Origin: Sceloporus undulatus | Taxonomy: Eukaryota > Chordata > Lepidosauria > Squamata > Phrynosomatidae | Assembly (NCBI RefSeq): GCF_019175285.1 | Contig: NC_056527.1 | Location: 112,245,769-112,309,768 of the forward strand | DNA: 64,000 nt | Reading direction: 5' to 3' | Part shown: piece by piece, positions 44,226 to 56,650 of the stretch | Position numbering within the stretch: the first letter of the stretch is position 1 | How the letters are laid out: each line of letters opens with the position of its first letter | Notes under the pieces: generated by a model | Database searches by the model: none | Seen by the model: the letters and a program-made list of their open reading frames with translations, nothing else | What the model was told of the DNA's origin: nothing | Position numbers and translations under genes: made by a program

Positions 44226-44680
44226 CTAGCTATTCATATCCATGGGGGTTCCATTCCAGACCCCATCCCATAGCTAAGCACAGCCACTGCTGCAGTGCTG
44301 GGAATCTTATTCTGATCACAGGGAGAGTAACTCACTGCAGTGGTGGCCACAGCAGGTGGCACAGTGAGACACATTGTAAACAGCTGTCGAGTGTTGCAGT
44401 GGAGGGCTCCAGGTAATGGGGGGACATCAGGGCAGCATCAAGGCCAGAATACTGCAGGCTGCTCACAGAATATTCTGGCCGATGCAGACCTGGTTCTAGT
44501 CTTTCCCAGTTGGGGAGAAGGAAGGGTAATAGGTGAGTTCTATGTGAAGTCTGGGATGCATAAGAATATGCTTGGATAATTTTGATTTGGGTCACATGCA
44601 CGTGGTAGCTCTATTTCAGTTATCTTGGGCAAGCAATATAAGGGTTGGGTGTACAGGGTAATAGATATCCCCCCTCATAG
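44226..44680. other. MITE-like fragments, unclear
   Basis: Starts with a Tigger-like piece (ATTCATATCCATGGGGGTTC), followed by sequence akin to 53960-54060 (CAGAATATTCTGGCCGATGC). Boundaries not definable. Confidence 0.35.
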
Positions 44681-44689
44681 AATTTTCTT

Positions 44690-44820
44690 GGTCTTGAAGT
44701 GGTTTGCCATTGCCTTCCTCTGAATATGGCATACACACCTGCTATTCCCTGGCAATCTCCCTCCCAATGTTAACCAGACCTGATGAACTTCTGAGATCAG
44801 ATAAGATCTGATAGCATAGT
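44690..44820 (-). mobile_element. 5S-rRNA-headed SINE
   Basis: Reverse of TCTTATCTGATCTCAGAAGT, CATCAGGTCTGGTTAACATT, GGGAGGGAGATTGCCAGGGA and ATTCAGAGGAAGGCAATGGC: 5S-like head, then the Sauria-type body. Second copy of the family at 36123. Confidence 0.75.
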
Positions 44821-45061
44821 GTAGCAACTGTTCCTTCTGTTCCTCAAACCCTCATGTACTGGTGATTTATCCACCGAATCTAGTCGATATAAAGCACAAT
44901 TGGGCCTGAAGTAGAAGAGTCCTCCCTTCTTGCCAACTGTCATCTTTTGGCCTGGGAAGGAGTGAACGCCATCGGGCCTGGCCGCTATTAAGAAGCAGAG
45001 CCCTCCCTCTAGTCAATCTGCCTTGGTCCAGGCCTCAGAAGGAGAGAAGAAATGCTGGACC

Positions 45062-45228
45062 TGATCCCCTTTCCCACCACCATTCCCTTCTCCTTTTGTG
45101 TTGTGTCTTTTTAGATTGTAAGCCTGAGGGTAGGGAGCCGTCTAATTAAAAATAATAATTGTAAGCCACTCTGAAAGCCTTTAGGGCTGAAGGGCGGGAT
45201 ATAAATACCATAAATAAATAAATAGTGA
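45062..45228 (+). mobile_element. LINE 3' tail
   Basis: TTTTTAGATTGTAAGCCTGA, CCGTCTAATTAAAAATAATA, AGGGCGGGATATAAATACCA, AATAAATAAATA. A 3' terminus of an L2/CR1-like LINE; no coding part left. Confidence 0.6.
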
Positions 45229-45794
45229 ACTTTCAGTGCTGCTGTGAAACGTAGGTTAAGTTACAGTAAGAAAGCCAGCATTTATGATTTCATCATGGCC
45301 AAGAGAGACAGTCAAGTCAGTATGTATTACTGAACATAGAAGGGTGATCTATGGAGCTGACATGACCCAGCTGTACTCACCCACATAGTTTGTGCAATAC
45401 TTTTTCTGAGAACATAGTGAAGATTTTTCCCTGGAAGTTGAGGCACAATATAGCAAATTGGCTATTGTTCAGGCTGCATCTTTGAACAGCGTAACACATT
45501 TGCTGAAGGAAATGCACCACAGTAGGCTCTCCTGAATCAAGAGTGACCTGGCACTGATGGCCTACAAGAAACATCTAGGTCTTGGATACAGATTAAATCA
45601 TACATAGAATAAATCCATTGAAATTAATAGAACTTTTACTCAGACAAAGCAAATCATGCCTAACTAATATTCTATTGATTTTAATGGGTCTAGTCTAGTA
45701 TTATTAAATTTAAATTCAGCTGTACAATTTTGTATGTAAAACATGTTTTTGTCTACAATGTCATAAATTACCCATATTTCTGATTGGTGAGTAC

Positions 45795-45913
45795 AACCCC
45801 TGTAATTTTCAAATTAGCCAGGATTATTTTGACTTCTTCTCAAGGTCCCTAAGGAATTCTAGTTGCTACTAGCAAAACTAGGAAATAAACACTAGATTTA
45901 TTATTAATATCCT
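45795..45913 (+). promoter_or_regulatory. V2R-E upstream module
   Basis: AACCCCTGTAATTTTC, AAATTAGCCAGGATTATTTT and AAGGTCCCTAAGG at 45795-45854, then ATTAATATCCTC near 45903. The ATG follows about 120 bp later. Confidence 0.5.
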
Positions 45914-46023
45914 CTATACCTAGAGATCCTGACTATAGACAAAGCTCCATCAATTCCATTTTGCCCCTGGTTTCAATCAACCAAGAAAATATCCATTCTC
46001 AACACGCTGTGCTACAGAACTGA

Positions 46024-46298
46024 ATGACTGTGTTGCAGAAGCAGGACTGTCTCTCTGAAGGCCTATTTTCTTCAAAGGTGGTGGCCTTTCTGGCCTTCGT
46101 TTTAGTGCTGCTCCCAGGGGGTGCATGCATGGCTCTTCATGTGCTAAAATGTGCAGTCAGCAAGCCTCTGCCTATTCTCCATGAGTATTACAATGCAGGA
46201 GACCTGATCATTCCTGGAGTAATTTCTCAGCTCTTCATCACTTATGAAGGGATAGATTTCAGGAAACAGCCCAGTCAGCTATCTGTTGAGCACCTCTC
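46024..46298 (+). CDS. V2R-E exon 1 (signal peptide)
   Basis: 275 nt; polar lead then hydrophobic core, then [21 protein letters not shown]. Donor CCTCTC|GTAAGC. Phase 2 as in the other genes. Confidence 0.85.
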
Positions 46299-49200
46299 GT
46301 AAGCAGTTGAATATTTTGGTCATATAATCCATTCATTTCCTTTTTCTACGTTTCCCTTTAAATGAACTGTATGATTTTAGAAATCAGCTTTCCAAATCAT
46401 AAGAAAGAACCATATCTTCCTGACACTCTTTTGAGTCATTGAGTGACAATCATTTGGTGTTAGTATTAAACACTGAATGTTGTGAATGTATGTTTGCATG
46501 TGTTAACTGCCAAGTGTCAGTCTGTTTATCTATGCTGGATGTTTGTATCTCCTCTCTATGACTTTTAAACAGTCATTAAGATCATTATGTGCTGGCAACT
46601 TACATTTCCATTTTTTCATATTAACCACCCCATGATCTATCAATTGGAACTACACTTCATGTTTCTGATGAAGATGGAATCCTCAAAATATGATTATCCA
46701 ATAAAACTTGTTAAGTCTTTAAAATGTCACAGGACTCCTTGCTTTGCTTCAGAAGACTAACATGGTTTTACACACATGTGTTAACTATTAACTTCCAAAG
46801 TAGTGCCTATTATGGAATGCTGTCTGAAAAAGCCAAAAGATCCATGCATGCTTGCCACCGTTGCTAATCTCTTCCCTGAGATAGGGCCATACTGTCTCTC
46901 TTAATGCAATACTTTATCAAGAGGATAATGAGCTGAAATGTACCTGTTGTTTTATGATAAAGCAGACACTTTGTCATGTGGCATGTAATTCTCATTGCAG
47001 AGAGATATCTCAGTTTTACCAGCACATCCTGGCCTTGGTCTTTGCTATAAAGGAGATAAATGAGGATCCCCAGGTCTTACCAAATGTCACCGTGGGCTTC
47101 CATATCTATAATAACAATTTTCATCCAAGTTTGACCTATCATGCCACAATGAAGCTTCTCTCTACTAAAGGTAGATTTATCCCTAACTACAAATGTGACA
47201 GCCAAACCATCTTACCTGCTGTCATTGGGGGCCCTAACTCTAACATATGTCCCCACATGGCAGCCATCCTGGGCATCTACAAAATTTCACAGGTAAGAGG
47301 ACCCTGCAGGGAAAAGAAAGTTGGAATGAAGATCTATGGTGACATCCTATCAGTGGCATACCCAGGTTTAAGAGAAAGTTATGTCTTTATGTGTACCATT
47401 ACTCCTATTCCAAGCCAGATACCTGTCCTGAGGCTGGGTGTTCCTCTCTCACAACCATTTAGTGCAAAGAAGGATTACAAGGAGCAGCAGGCAGCAGGCA
47501 GCAGCTGGCTCCATTTCTGCAGCCAACTATAATAGGAAGATGCATTCTCCTGAACCTGTTTGGGTCCTCCAAGGTCTGGGAAACTGGTATCTTCTTCCTC
47601 CTAATGACTGTTGCCTGTTTGCCTCTTGTCCTCTCCCCATCTCCCCATGACGCTAACTAGTTGCAGGAAGGAGCATCCAGCCTGGGGACAGGTAGTGTGA
47701 ATGGTTGGGCAAGGGAAGGATATGTAACTACACCTGGTAGAAATTAGGTTCCACCTGCACAATGCAGGATTTCAGCTCTTATATGAGACTGAAAGGCTGG
47801 ATCATACATAGATTACTTTTTAAAAATGGATATTTATTTGTCTTGTGGATAATTTTTCAATGATGTTCTCTATATTCTCTTCAGTTACACCAGTCTTTTG
47901 TGTAAGGGACTTCAGCTCAGCGATACAGTCCACACTCTCCACAAGGAGGGCCCAATATTCAGTCTCTAACATATTCAGTTAACAAGTTAACTGTAGCAGA
48001 TATTGTAAAAAGACCAAAGCTTCTGGAGAGCCACTCACTGACAGTATGAACAGCTTCTTGTTTTCTGATATTTGACTTCACTTTCAGGATCTGTTTGGTG
48101 TGCAGTCCCCCAGTGTGGACTGTACCACTTCTGACTGCATTTGGATTGCTTGCATGTTTAAATTGTTCACATGGGCACATTTACCCAGAAGTAGAGTTCA
48201 GCCTAGCACGATCCACCCAGCATTCTATGTCTGAAACATCTGTACTTTTTGATTTGAAATTAAAAACTGGTAGTCCACAGTCAGTTTGAGATGTTAATGT
48301 TCTTCAATTTCTGTAGATTTCATTGTGAGACGAAGCTAAAAGAAAGATAGTAATACCTCAAATGTGGTGTTTGTTTTGATAACAATTATAGAATTCATTC
48401 ATTACTTTTGCTTTATACTCATGTGAACATGGTCTCTATATGTTTATGGTGAACTTGACAGGTGAAGAACTGATGCTTTCAGCAAAGGTCACAAATGTTG
48501 GTTTCTTATCCATGTGCTTGAGAATAGAAGCATTACAGCAAAATCTGTCAGGATGATAACACAATTTTTTTAATTATAATATTGTAAAAAAATATGTTTC
48601 TAATCTCCATATGTGTGGATTGGCATTCTGACATTCTTACTAGGACATGAGTGATGATGAAGTTATGTGTCTTAAGAATGAGCATTTTTTCCGAGGCACA
48701 TTTATGAAATACTTTCACATTCACAGACAAGAGTTGGAATAGTCCTACGCAAAGTTAAACCAAAAAGAACATCTGAGATGAATGGATATTTGAGCACAAG
48801 TACCACATTTGGGAGAATGTATAGTGGCATAGATACATACAAACACCTTATTATATTTTGGAAGTATCTGTACCCATTTCATTTTATTCTTCATTGACTT
48901 TTTTCCTCAGCTCACATATAGTTCTGCTCCAGAAAAGAATGACAAAAATGATGCTGTCTTCCTCCACTGGATGTTCCCCAGTGGGAATAAACAGTACTTG
49001 GGACTTCTTGAATTATTGCTACATTTTAGATGGACATGGATTGGGGTGATCTATGAAAATATTGAGAGTGGCCTGGCATTTATAACAGAGATGCTTCCAT
49101 TGTTTTCCCGGAATGGTATCTGCTTTGACTTCATTGAGAAATTACCACTAAAAGCTTTCTTCAATGATTTCAATGAAATAATAGCAGCTTGGACTGCTAC

Positions 49201-52200
49201 ATTTGAACTTGTCTTCAAAAGTACAGCCAGTGCAATAATCTTTCACGGCGAAGTTCAGGACATGATGTATCTGAGAACTGTAATCTGTTTTTTCCAATTT
49301 GAAGACAAACCAGTTGAGAAAAAAGGAAAAGTTTGGATTATGACAGGGGAGACAGACTTCACATCAGTTCCCCTTCAAAGAACCTGGAACATAAATTTCC
49401 TCCATGGTGCTCTATCCTTTGCAATTCATTCAAAGGAGGTGTTAGGATTCAGACAGTTTCTGCAAACAAGAAACCATACTTCAGAAAAAGGGGATGGATT
49501 TGTTAGGATTTTCTGGGAAAGTGTATTTAATTGCATGTTCCCCAGCTCTGCCACAGATGAGATGGATGGAAACATCTGCACAGGAGATGAGAAATTTGAG
49601 ACCCTTCCTAGCTCCGTTTTTGAAATGAGCATGACCAGCCACAGCTACAGCATTTATAATGCAGTCTATGCCCTGGTGCATGCTTTCCATGCCATTCATT
49701 CATCCCAATCAAAGAAGAAAAGAATGATGATTGGAGAGAGAGGGTTAACTCAGCAACAATGGCAGGTAATGTCCTGAGCAGAAGACATTAAAGCAAGAAG
49801 CTTAACCATCTTTCTCAAATCTGGGGCCCCTCCAGGCATTTTGAACTACAATTCCCATCATCTGTGACAATTGTTTATACAAAGGAATCCCGTAGACCTT
49901 TCAGATTTTGCATCTGTCATCAGTTGCACATAATGAAGTAAGCTAGGAACTGTTTTACACTGCACAAATATAGCACTGTGGTTCTACTTTAAGTGCCATG
50001 GTCCCATTCTATGGAATCCTGGTATTTGCAGTTTAGAGAGGGACATTTAGAACTTTCAGCCACTTATCTAATGCTTCACCAGAAGGATTCCCTAGGATTC
50101 AGACATGTCAGTTCAAGTGGAATTATAGCATTATACATTCAGCCCACCATATCCATAGGATTCTGCATCCATTGATTCAACCATCCATAGTTTGAAAATA
50201 TCCTGCCAGCACATTTTTTTAAACGACCAATAACCAAGCCTCAAAAGATTATCACACAGAGTATATATCCTTATGCAGATGTGCTTTCTCCCATTTAGAT
50301 CCCTCACTACCTGAGAAGGCTATCATTCAACAATAGTGCTGGAGAGGAGGTTTCCTTCAACCAAAATGGAGAAGTTGTTGGTGGATACGATATTGTCAAC
50401 TGGGTCACATTTCCAAATCTGTCCTTTCTCAGAGTTATAGTTGGGAGTATAGATTCGCAGACTTCCACAAACAAATTGTTGACCATTTATGAGGATGCCA
50501 TTGAATGGCCGAATGTGTTTAATCAGGCAAGGTCTACATTCATATTCACAATGTGTCCATGCATGTGTTTAAAGTAGCTTATTATCTCAATATTAAATAC
50601 CTCTCTTTAGGAATGGGTTAGAATTTCAGTTCAGTTTACTTATAAGAAAATTGGCAAAATTGTGTCAATTTCAGCTTGGAAAAAAAATGAGACAAAAAAC
50701 CTTGGATGTCAGTAAAAGCATGTTATTCTGATACATTCAGCTCTCTGTACTATGAATTCTGCATCCACAGATTCAACCATCCACTGTTTGAAAATATTCC
50801 CCCCACCCAAAACAAAAATCCAAAAAGCAAATCTTGATTTGTCATTTTATATACAAGGAATGCTATTGTATTCAATGAGACTTGAGCACCCATGGGTTTT
50901 GGTATCCATGGTGGGTACTGTAACCAAACTGCAGTGGATACAAAGGGCCCGTTGTATATTGAACCATGCTGATGATGAACTAAGGTTGCCAGATCTTTTT
51001 TTTTTTCCTCCTCTTTAATATCTCCATGACAAGCTTCGGCCTATGCACTAGAGTTGTTGAATCCAGCCACTATCTACTGACATTTTCCCTTGGTCTTAAC
51101 ATTTCACTTGGAGACCATGGAGATGCTAACCAATATCTATGGCCTGATCACTTTACCAGTACAAGCAGCCAAGCCTTTGTTGTTAGTTTTTTTCCAGAAT
51201 GCTGAGATATTCTTTTTTCATTTTTGAATAGACTCGACCGCTCTCACTGTGTAATGCCAATTGCCCCTCAGGATATAGAAGGGTAAAGAAGGAAGGGAAA
51301 CCACACTGTTGTTATGATTGCTCTCCATGTCCAGGAAGAGAGATTTCCAACCAGACAGGTAGGAGTTATACATTTTATCCAGTACTTCAACATCAAGACA
51401 GACAGTTACCAAATGAAATCAAATTTTACTTGCATCAAGCCAGTAGTCATTGCAGTTATAGTAAACAGAAGTGCCTACCAACAGAAATGAGCTTGCTAGT
51501 TCTAGTATGAAAACAATCTTGTTTCCAAATTACATCTCTGGTACTAAAACATTATAAACAGTATAACCAAAGGACCTTAACATGCATATAAGAATATTAA
51601 TTTACACATATAAGAATATTAATTTACACACAGAGAGAAAGGGGGAGGGCGAGACATTTAAAACTCAGGACTTTTCTATATCCCTTCTGTTAGCTTACTT
51701 TTTGGGGGGGTTTATTGTGAGCATAGGATCATAGAGCCAACATGGTGTAGTGGTTTGAGTGCTTTGACTACATCTCTGGAGACAAGGGGCAAACCACGCA
51801 CTCTCAACCTCAGAGGAAGGCAATGGCAAACCTCTTTGAACAAATTCTGTGAAGAAAATCCCACAATAGCAATAGCAATAACATTTATATTTCTTGGAAT
51901 GCTTGCCATGTAATAACCAAATATATACATTTCAAGTAAATTTACATTTTTTTTCCAGACATGAACAGCTGCTTTCAGTGTCAAAAGGGTTATTATCCAA
52001 ACAAGAACCAAGACATGTGCATTCCAAAAGTTATATCTTTCTTGTCTTACGATGAACCTCTGGGGATAGGTGTGACGACTGCTGCTGTTTCCCTCTCTTT
52101 CACTGCCGCTTTGGTGTTAGCAACCTTTATGAAGTACCACAACACACCCATTGTGAAAGTGAACAATCGGGACCTCTCCTACACCCTTCTCATCTTCCTC

Positions 52201-52860
52201 CTGCTCTCTTTCCTCTGCACTTTGCTATTCATTGGCCAGCCTCACAAGGTGACCTGTCTCCTCCGACAAACAGCTTTTGGGATTGTCTTCTCAGTAGTTT
52301 TTTCTTGCTTGTTGGCCAAAACTGTCACAGTTGTCATAGCTTTTATGGCCAATAAACCAGGATCCAAAATGAAAAAATGGTTAGGGAAAAGGCTTGCAAT
52401 CTCCATTGTCATTGTGTGCACCCTTATTCAAGCCACTAATTGTACTTTGTGGTTAACAACCTCACCACCATTCCCAGATTCTGACACATATCCACTAACT
52501 GAAAATAATGTATTGGAATGCAATGAAGGGTCTGACATGATGTTTTATTGTGTCCTGGGCTTTATGGGCTTCCAAGCTATTATCAGCTTCACTCTGGCTT
52601 TCCTAGCCAGGAAGTTACCCGACAGTTTCAATGAAGCCAAGTTGATCACCTTCAGTATGTTGTTGTTCTTCAGTGTCTGGTTAACTTTTGTCCCAACCTA
52701 CCTTTGCACCAAAGGCAAATATATGGTGGCTGTGGAGATCTTCTCCATCTTGGTTTCCAGTGCTGGGTTGCTAGGTTTTATCTTTTTCCCCAAATGTTAT
52801 ATTATTCTTCTAAGGCCTGATCTGAACAAAAGGCAACAGCTAATCAAAAGAAAGGGTTAA
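46024..52860 (+). CDS. V2R-E, six-exon vomeronasal type-2 receptor with a GC donor
   Basis: Compact V2R of 892 aa. Exons: 46024-46298, 47001-47292, 48911-49765, 50299-50526, 51232-51358, 51959-52860. Start: the ATG at 46024 gives about 18 polar residues before the hydrophobic [17 protein letters not shown]; no closer ATG precedes the signal core, so the N-terminus is longer than in the neighbours. Flytrap to ~550, linker to ~613, seven helices, stop TAA. Intron 4 begins AATCAG|GCAAGG, i.e. a GC-AG intron with an otherwise strong donor; the next GT would shift the frame. Other introns are GT-AG and all frames are open. Helix 7 reads [15 protein letters not shown]. Promoter module at 45795-45913. 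Confidence 0.92.
47001..47292 (+). CDS. V2R-E exon 2
   Basis: Acceptor CTCATTGCAG, donor TCACAG|GTAAGA, 292 nt. [45 protein letters not shown]. Confidence 0.92.
47293..48910 (+). other. V2R-E intron 2
   Basis: 1.6 kb with no recognised repeat family, RNA gene or coding segment. Confidence 0.45.
48911..49765 (+). CDS. V2R-E exon 3
   Basis: Acceptor TTTCCTCAG, donor TGGCAG|GTAATG, 285 codons. [68 protein letters not shown]. Confidence 0.92.
49818..49868. mobile_element. hAT-like MITE fragment
   Basis: GGGGCCCCTCCAGGCATTTT and GAACTACAATTCCCATCATC, one arm of a common short element. Confidence 0.4.
49950..50135. mobile_element. degenerate palindromic MITE (family 2)
   Basis: TACTTTAAGTGCCATGGTCC, TATGGAATCCTGGTATTTGC and the opposing GGATTCCCTAGGATTC. 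Confidence 0.5.
50138..50240. mobile_element. Tigger-like MITE, partial
   Basis: CAGCCCACCATATCCATAGG, TTCTGCATCCATTGATTCAA and ATAGTTTGAAAATATCC; one end only, just before V2R-E exon 4. Confidence 0.6.
50299..50526 (+). CDS. V2R-E exon 4 (GC donor)
   Basis: Acceptor CCCATTTAG, 76 codons. [20 protein letters not shown] and [18 protein letters not shown]. Ends FNQ and is followed by GCAAGG instead of GT. Confidence 0.9.
50735..50960. mobile_element. Tigger-like MITE
   Basis: CAGCTCTCTGTACTATGAAT at the left, inverse of GTGGATACAAAGGGCCCGTT at the right; GCATCCACAGATTCAACCAT inside. V2R-E intron 4. Confidence 0.7.
51232..51358 (+). CDS. V2R-E exon 5 (cysteine-rich linker)
   Basis: Acceptor TTTTGAATAG, donor AGACAG|GTAGGA, 127 nt. 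[20 protein letters not shown] then [18 protein letters not shown]. Confidence 0.92.
51727..51868 (+). mobile_element. Sauria-type SINE, 3' truncated
   Basis: GCCAACATGGTGTAGTGGTT (A-box region), CTCTGGAGACAAGGGGCAAA, CTCAGAGGAAGGCAATGGCA. The tail is missing. V2R-E intron 5. Confidence 0.75.
51959..52860 (+). CDS. V2R-E exon 6 (seven-helix domain)
   Basis: Acceptor TTTTCCAG, stop [23 protein letters not shown], seven helices, [38 protein letters not shown]. Confidence 0.93.
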
Positions 52861-53580
52861 AGAAAGCTTTTTCTCTTCCCTCATAGTTTGCAATTGACAT
52901 CTGGATATATACCGGGGATATTCCTGATTTCCATGAGACAGAATTAGGATGCTTATTACTATCAGTTTTTGGACACTATTAATGGCTGTGTTTTCTAAAG
53001 TACCAAAATCTTTGGACAGCTCTGTATAATGTAAAGAAACAGGGTCCTCAGGAAATTGTAACATTCTGGGTTCTTAATCCACCTTTGGCTAAAGTGCTAC
53101 ATTAGTACAGTGAGGTCCATACTGAACAAAAAGAAGAGGGAAGAGGGAAAGGGAACAAAATGACAGGCTCATCTATAGCAAAGGATATACTAGTCAGGGA
53201 TGGGAAGAGAGACGGACTGGAGGCAGGGGGAATCCAAGGTGAAAAAATGGGTGGGGAAAAGACTGGCAATTTCCATTGTTCTTTTGTACTCCTTTGTTCA
53301 AACCACCATTGGGACACTATAATTGGCACCTCAACCATGGTTCCTAGTTTGTAATAAAAAGAACAGCTTAAAGAAAAAAATCTATCTTCTCCTGTAATTC
53401 ATGACTGATTTCTGAGTTTATACACTGGAATATTTCTACGTTTCTCTTTCAGAGGACCATAGGGAAGGAGGCCTGTTCCAGCACATTTGACTATGATGGA
53501 AAGGTTCAAATCTCTGACCTTCCTTACTTCATTATCTTTAATAGACACCATGGGAGAGCCATTTGCATTTTCTGTCAAAA

Positions 53581-54059
53581 GGCATGTCTACATGGGCCAT
53601 TCAACTAGTTTCTCTCCACCCTCATATAACCCTGTCCAGATGATACAGACCCAAAGCCCTGACTCACATGGGAAGGCCAGCTCCACATTAAATCTGGTCC
53701 ATGCCTCCCTTAAACTGGTTTTTAAAGACACATTTTGCTCCAGATCTTTCAGGAAAATCTGGAGCAACTATTTATATGACTTCCTGCTTTGCCACCCAGC
53801 GCTGTCACTGGTGCAGATCACCCCTCTGAGATCACAATAAAGCAGCCAGACATGTGGATCAACACTGGGTGCCTTGTTTCCAACCTCAGAATGAACATCC
53901 TGCACCAGGAGCAGGACTGAGCAACACAATGGGATGTTTTGAAAACAGCTGCCCAGTGCTACAGAATGCATAGGTCACAGGGAAATTTGGGGCAGCTTTT
54001 GATCAGAATATTCCAGCAGCAGCCTAGAATATTCTAGCTAGTGTAGACCCACCCTAAGG
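53581..54059. mobile_element. hAT-like MITE, ~480 bp
   Basis: GGCATGTCTACATGGGCC mirrors GCTAGTGTAGACCCACCC loosely. Internal AGATCTTTCAGGAAAATCTG is self-complementary. No transposase, no clear target duplication. Confidence 0.45.
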
Positions 54060-54084
54060 CAACAACATGCTTTCCATTAGCTCT

Positions 54085-54430
54085 GTACACTGAAGGTAAA
54101 GAGAGATTTCTGAGGGAATTGCTCAACAGAGATCTTTCTGGAGGTACAGAAATCTTCCTGGAAGCCAAGATGACAAAACTTAGGATGTCATACTTTGGAG
54201 ACATCATGAAAAGGCATAAGTCATTGGGGGAAATACTCTAATGCTAGGAAAGGTAGAGGGAAGTAGAAAGAGAGGAAGATCACATGTTAGATGGATGGAC
54301 TCTATTAAAGAAATCACGAGTATGAATTTGCAGAAGCTGGGCAGAGCAGTAGAGGTCGTGGTGTCTTGGAGATGTCTCATCAGTAGGGTCGCCATGGGTC
54401 CAGGTCAACTTGAGGATAGTCAACAACAAA
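54085..54430 (+). mobile_element. Bov-B LINE 3' end
   Basis: GNTLMLGKVEGSRKRGRSHV-like reading, RWMDSIKEITSMNLQKLGRA, then AGGGTCGCCATGGGTCCAGG as the 3' end. Coding part degenerate. Confidence 0.75.
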
Positions 54431-54459
54431 TCACTATCCCATTTGGGACTTATTCTGTG

Positions 54460-54700
54460 CAAAATCTACATACAGTTGTTTTGATCAGAAAACAGCAATT
54501 TTCTGTGAAGCAAATGCTATTTTCTGTGCAGAAAAAAAATGTTTTCTATGCAAACCAACTAAGTTCAGATTTCATACAGAATAAGTTTTCAGTTACAGCA
54601 TTTTTCTCTCAGGGAACAGATTTTCTGTATACAAAATAATATTTCTCCATAGATGCTGTTGTTTGCAGAAAACAATGCTGTCTTCTGTGAAGAAAGTCAA
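54460..54700. repeat. alternating CAGAAAA / TTTTCTG motif field
   Basis: TTTTCTGTGCAGAAAA, ATTTTCTGTGAAG, CAGATTTTCTGTATAC, TGCAGAAAACAATGC recur irregularly in both orientations. Also at 22085-22205. Not a known family to me. Confidence 0.4.
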
Positions 54701-55368
54701 GGAAGAAAGTGCAAAGTCAGGTTTACGGCTGAACCTGAAAAAAAACAAAAGTAATGACCACCAATGATTTGCATAACTTTAAAATCAACAATGAAGACAT
54801 TGAAATAGTTTAAGATTTTCCAAATATTGGCTCAGCCATTAATCAGAATGGAGACTGCAGTCAAGAATTCGAACAAGTCTAGGACTTGCAATGGCAGCTA
54901 TGAAGGAAGATGCTGAAGAATAAAGATATATCATTAAATACTAAAGTTAGTATTGTCTGTGCCATCATATTTCCCATATGAAAACTGGACAATGAAGAAA
55001 ATGAATAGGAAGAAAATCAACTTATTTGAAATGTGGTGCTGGAGAAGAGTTCTAGATACAGTGGCCTGAGTGAGTCCTCGAACAAATCAAGCCTGAACTC
55101 TCTCTAGAAGTCAAGATGATTAAACTGAAACTGTCATACTTTGACCATATCATGATAAGACATGACTCTCTAGAATGGAGGATAATGTTTGCTAAGACAA
55201 AAGCATTAGGAAAAGAGGAAAACCATATTACAGATGGATAGACTCCATCAAGAAAGCCATGGCTGCCCTGAGTTTGCAAGATCTAAACAGGGCTGTTGAT
55301 GACAAGGTGATTTGAAGGTCTCTCATTCATGGAGTCACAATAAATCAAAGTTGACGGTGGTTATTATT
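54700..55368 (+). mobile_element. Bov-B LINE fragment
   Basis: Degenerate reverse transcriptase tail: MWCWRRVLDTVA, LSLEVKMIKLKLSYFDHIM, RWIDSIKKAMAALSLQDLNR and a CATGGAGTCACAATAAATCA end. Second Bov-B piece in the same orientation. Confidence 0.75.
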
Positions 55369-55651
55369 ATTATAGATTATTTTATAGCGCTGTAAATGTA
55401 CACAGTGCTGTACATTCATATGATCAAATCAATAAAATCAACAATGCCTTGTAAAGATTTTTTGAATTTCCATAACCAGTCATATCCTAAATTTGTCTCT
55501 GTGAGATGTGGTTAACTATGCTGTGAAATGGATTGACTTTGCTCACAGTCATCACATCCATAAACTCAAAACCTCTGTCCCATTGCAAAGGGCATACTTC
55601 CATTCAACACATCATCAGTGAGGACACCCAGAAATAAATAAGAAACACTGC

Positions 55652-55858
55652 AAAATCAATGCAATTTGACACTATTTTAACTGTTTTGGCTAAGTGCTAT
55701 AAATTTTTTGGATGTGTAGCTTGTTGTGACACTTGACTGCTCTGACAAGGAAAGCTGAGTATCTCACAAAGTTACAAATCCAAGTATTCCATAGCATTGA
55801 GTCATGGAAGTTAAAGCAGTGTCAAACTGCATTAATTCTACAGTGTAGATGCAGCCTG
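55652..55858. mobile_element. palindromic MITE (family 2)
   Basis: AATCAATGCAATTTGACACT mirrors AGTGTCAAACTGCATTAATT; ATAGCATTGAGTCATGGAAG opposes TGGCTAAGTGCTAT. Confidence 0.65.
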
Positions 55859-56569
55859 AGACAACAGCCTCTGTGCAAAATAGTACACACAGTGATCCTC
55901 AGAGGATGAAACATGAGTTGTATGATGCCTTATGTACTACAAATATTTGCAAGATGGTCTTCCTTTCCATGAAAACGTATACAGGTACTATGTGCATTAA
56001 CAGATGGGGAAAAAGAAAATGTCTAGGCTGTGTAAGGCTGTAGATGAGATGTGCCCAGACTAGAAGTGTCTTTGTGATGTGATGAACCTCCATAAGGATA
56101 ACAGCATAAACTATTTGACAACCAACCTATAAAACAATGAGATCACAAACAAAACATGGGATAAAACATGGGCCACTTTTATTTAAACTATCGCCTATTT
56201 GAATTTATTTCTTGAGAAGTGGAAAAGGGGAGGAAAGAAACCTAGCAAGGATGGATAAGTTGCAATATTCTTACAGTGTATGGCCCTGTGCTGAAGTGAC
56301 AAGAAAGATACACTATTGTATTCCAATAAAATTCCTTCTTGAAACATCATATTTTCCATAACTTTTGCATTGTGAACCCATCTTTGATTACACATGGAGG
56401 AAAGTGTAGAACTGTAGGTGCATTAAGCAGGAATGCTGAGGATGTCAGACATGATGTTTGTGATACCAACAATTTGGTGGTAGAAAACCTACACCAATAT
56501 TCTACACCAGCTACTTTCTTTTGTATGCACTACTAAGTTATATCCCCTGGACCAGCTAGGATTTGGGTA

Positions 56570-56650
56570 AGTTTAGGCTGGAGAAGAATAGAGGTGACAA
56601 ACTTGTTTTCTGCTGCTCAAGGGCCTATAACACTAAACAATGGATTTAAG
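56570..56650 (+). mobile_element. CR1 fragment
   Basis: Reads [20 protein letters not shown] then KQWI, a CR1 C-terminal segment; cut off by the SINE that follows. Confidence 0.65.
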
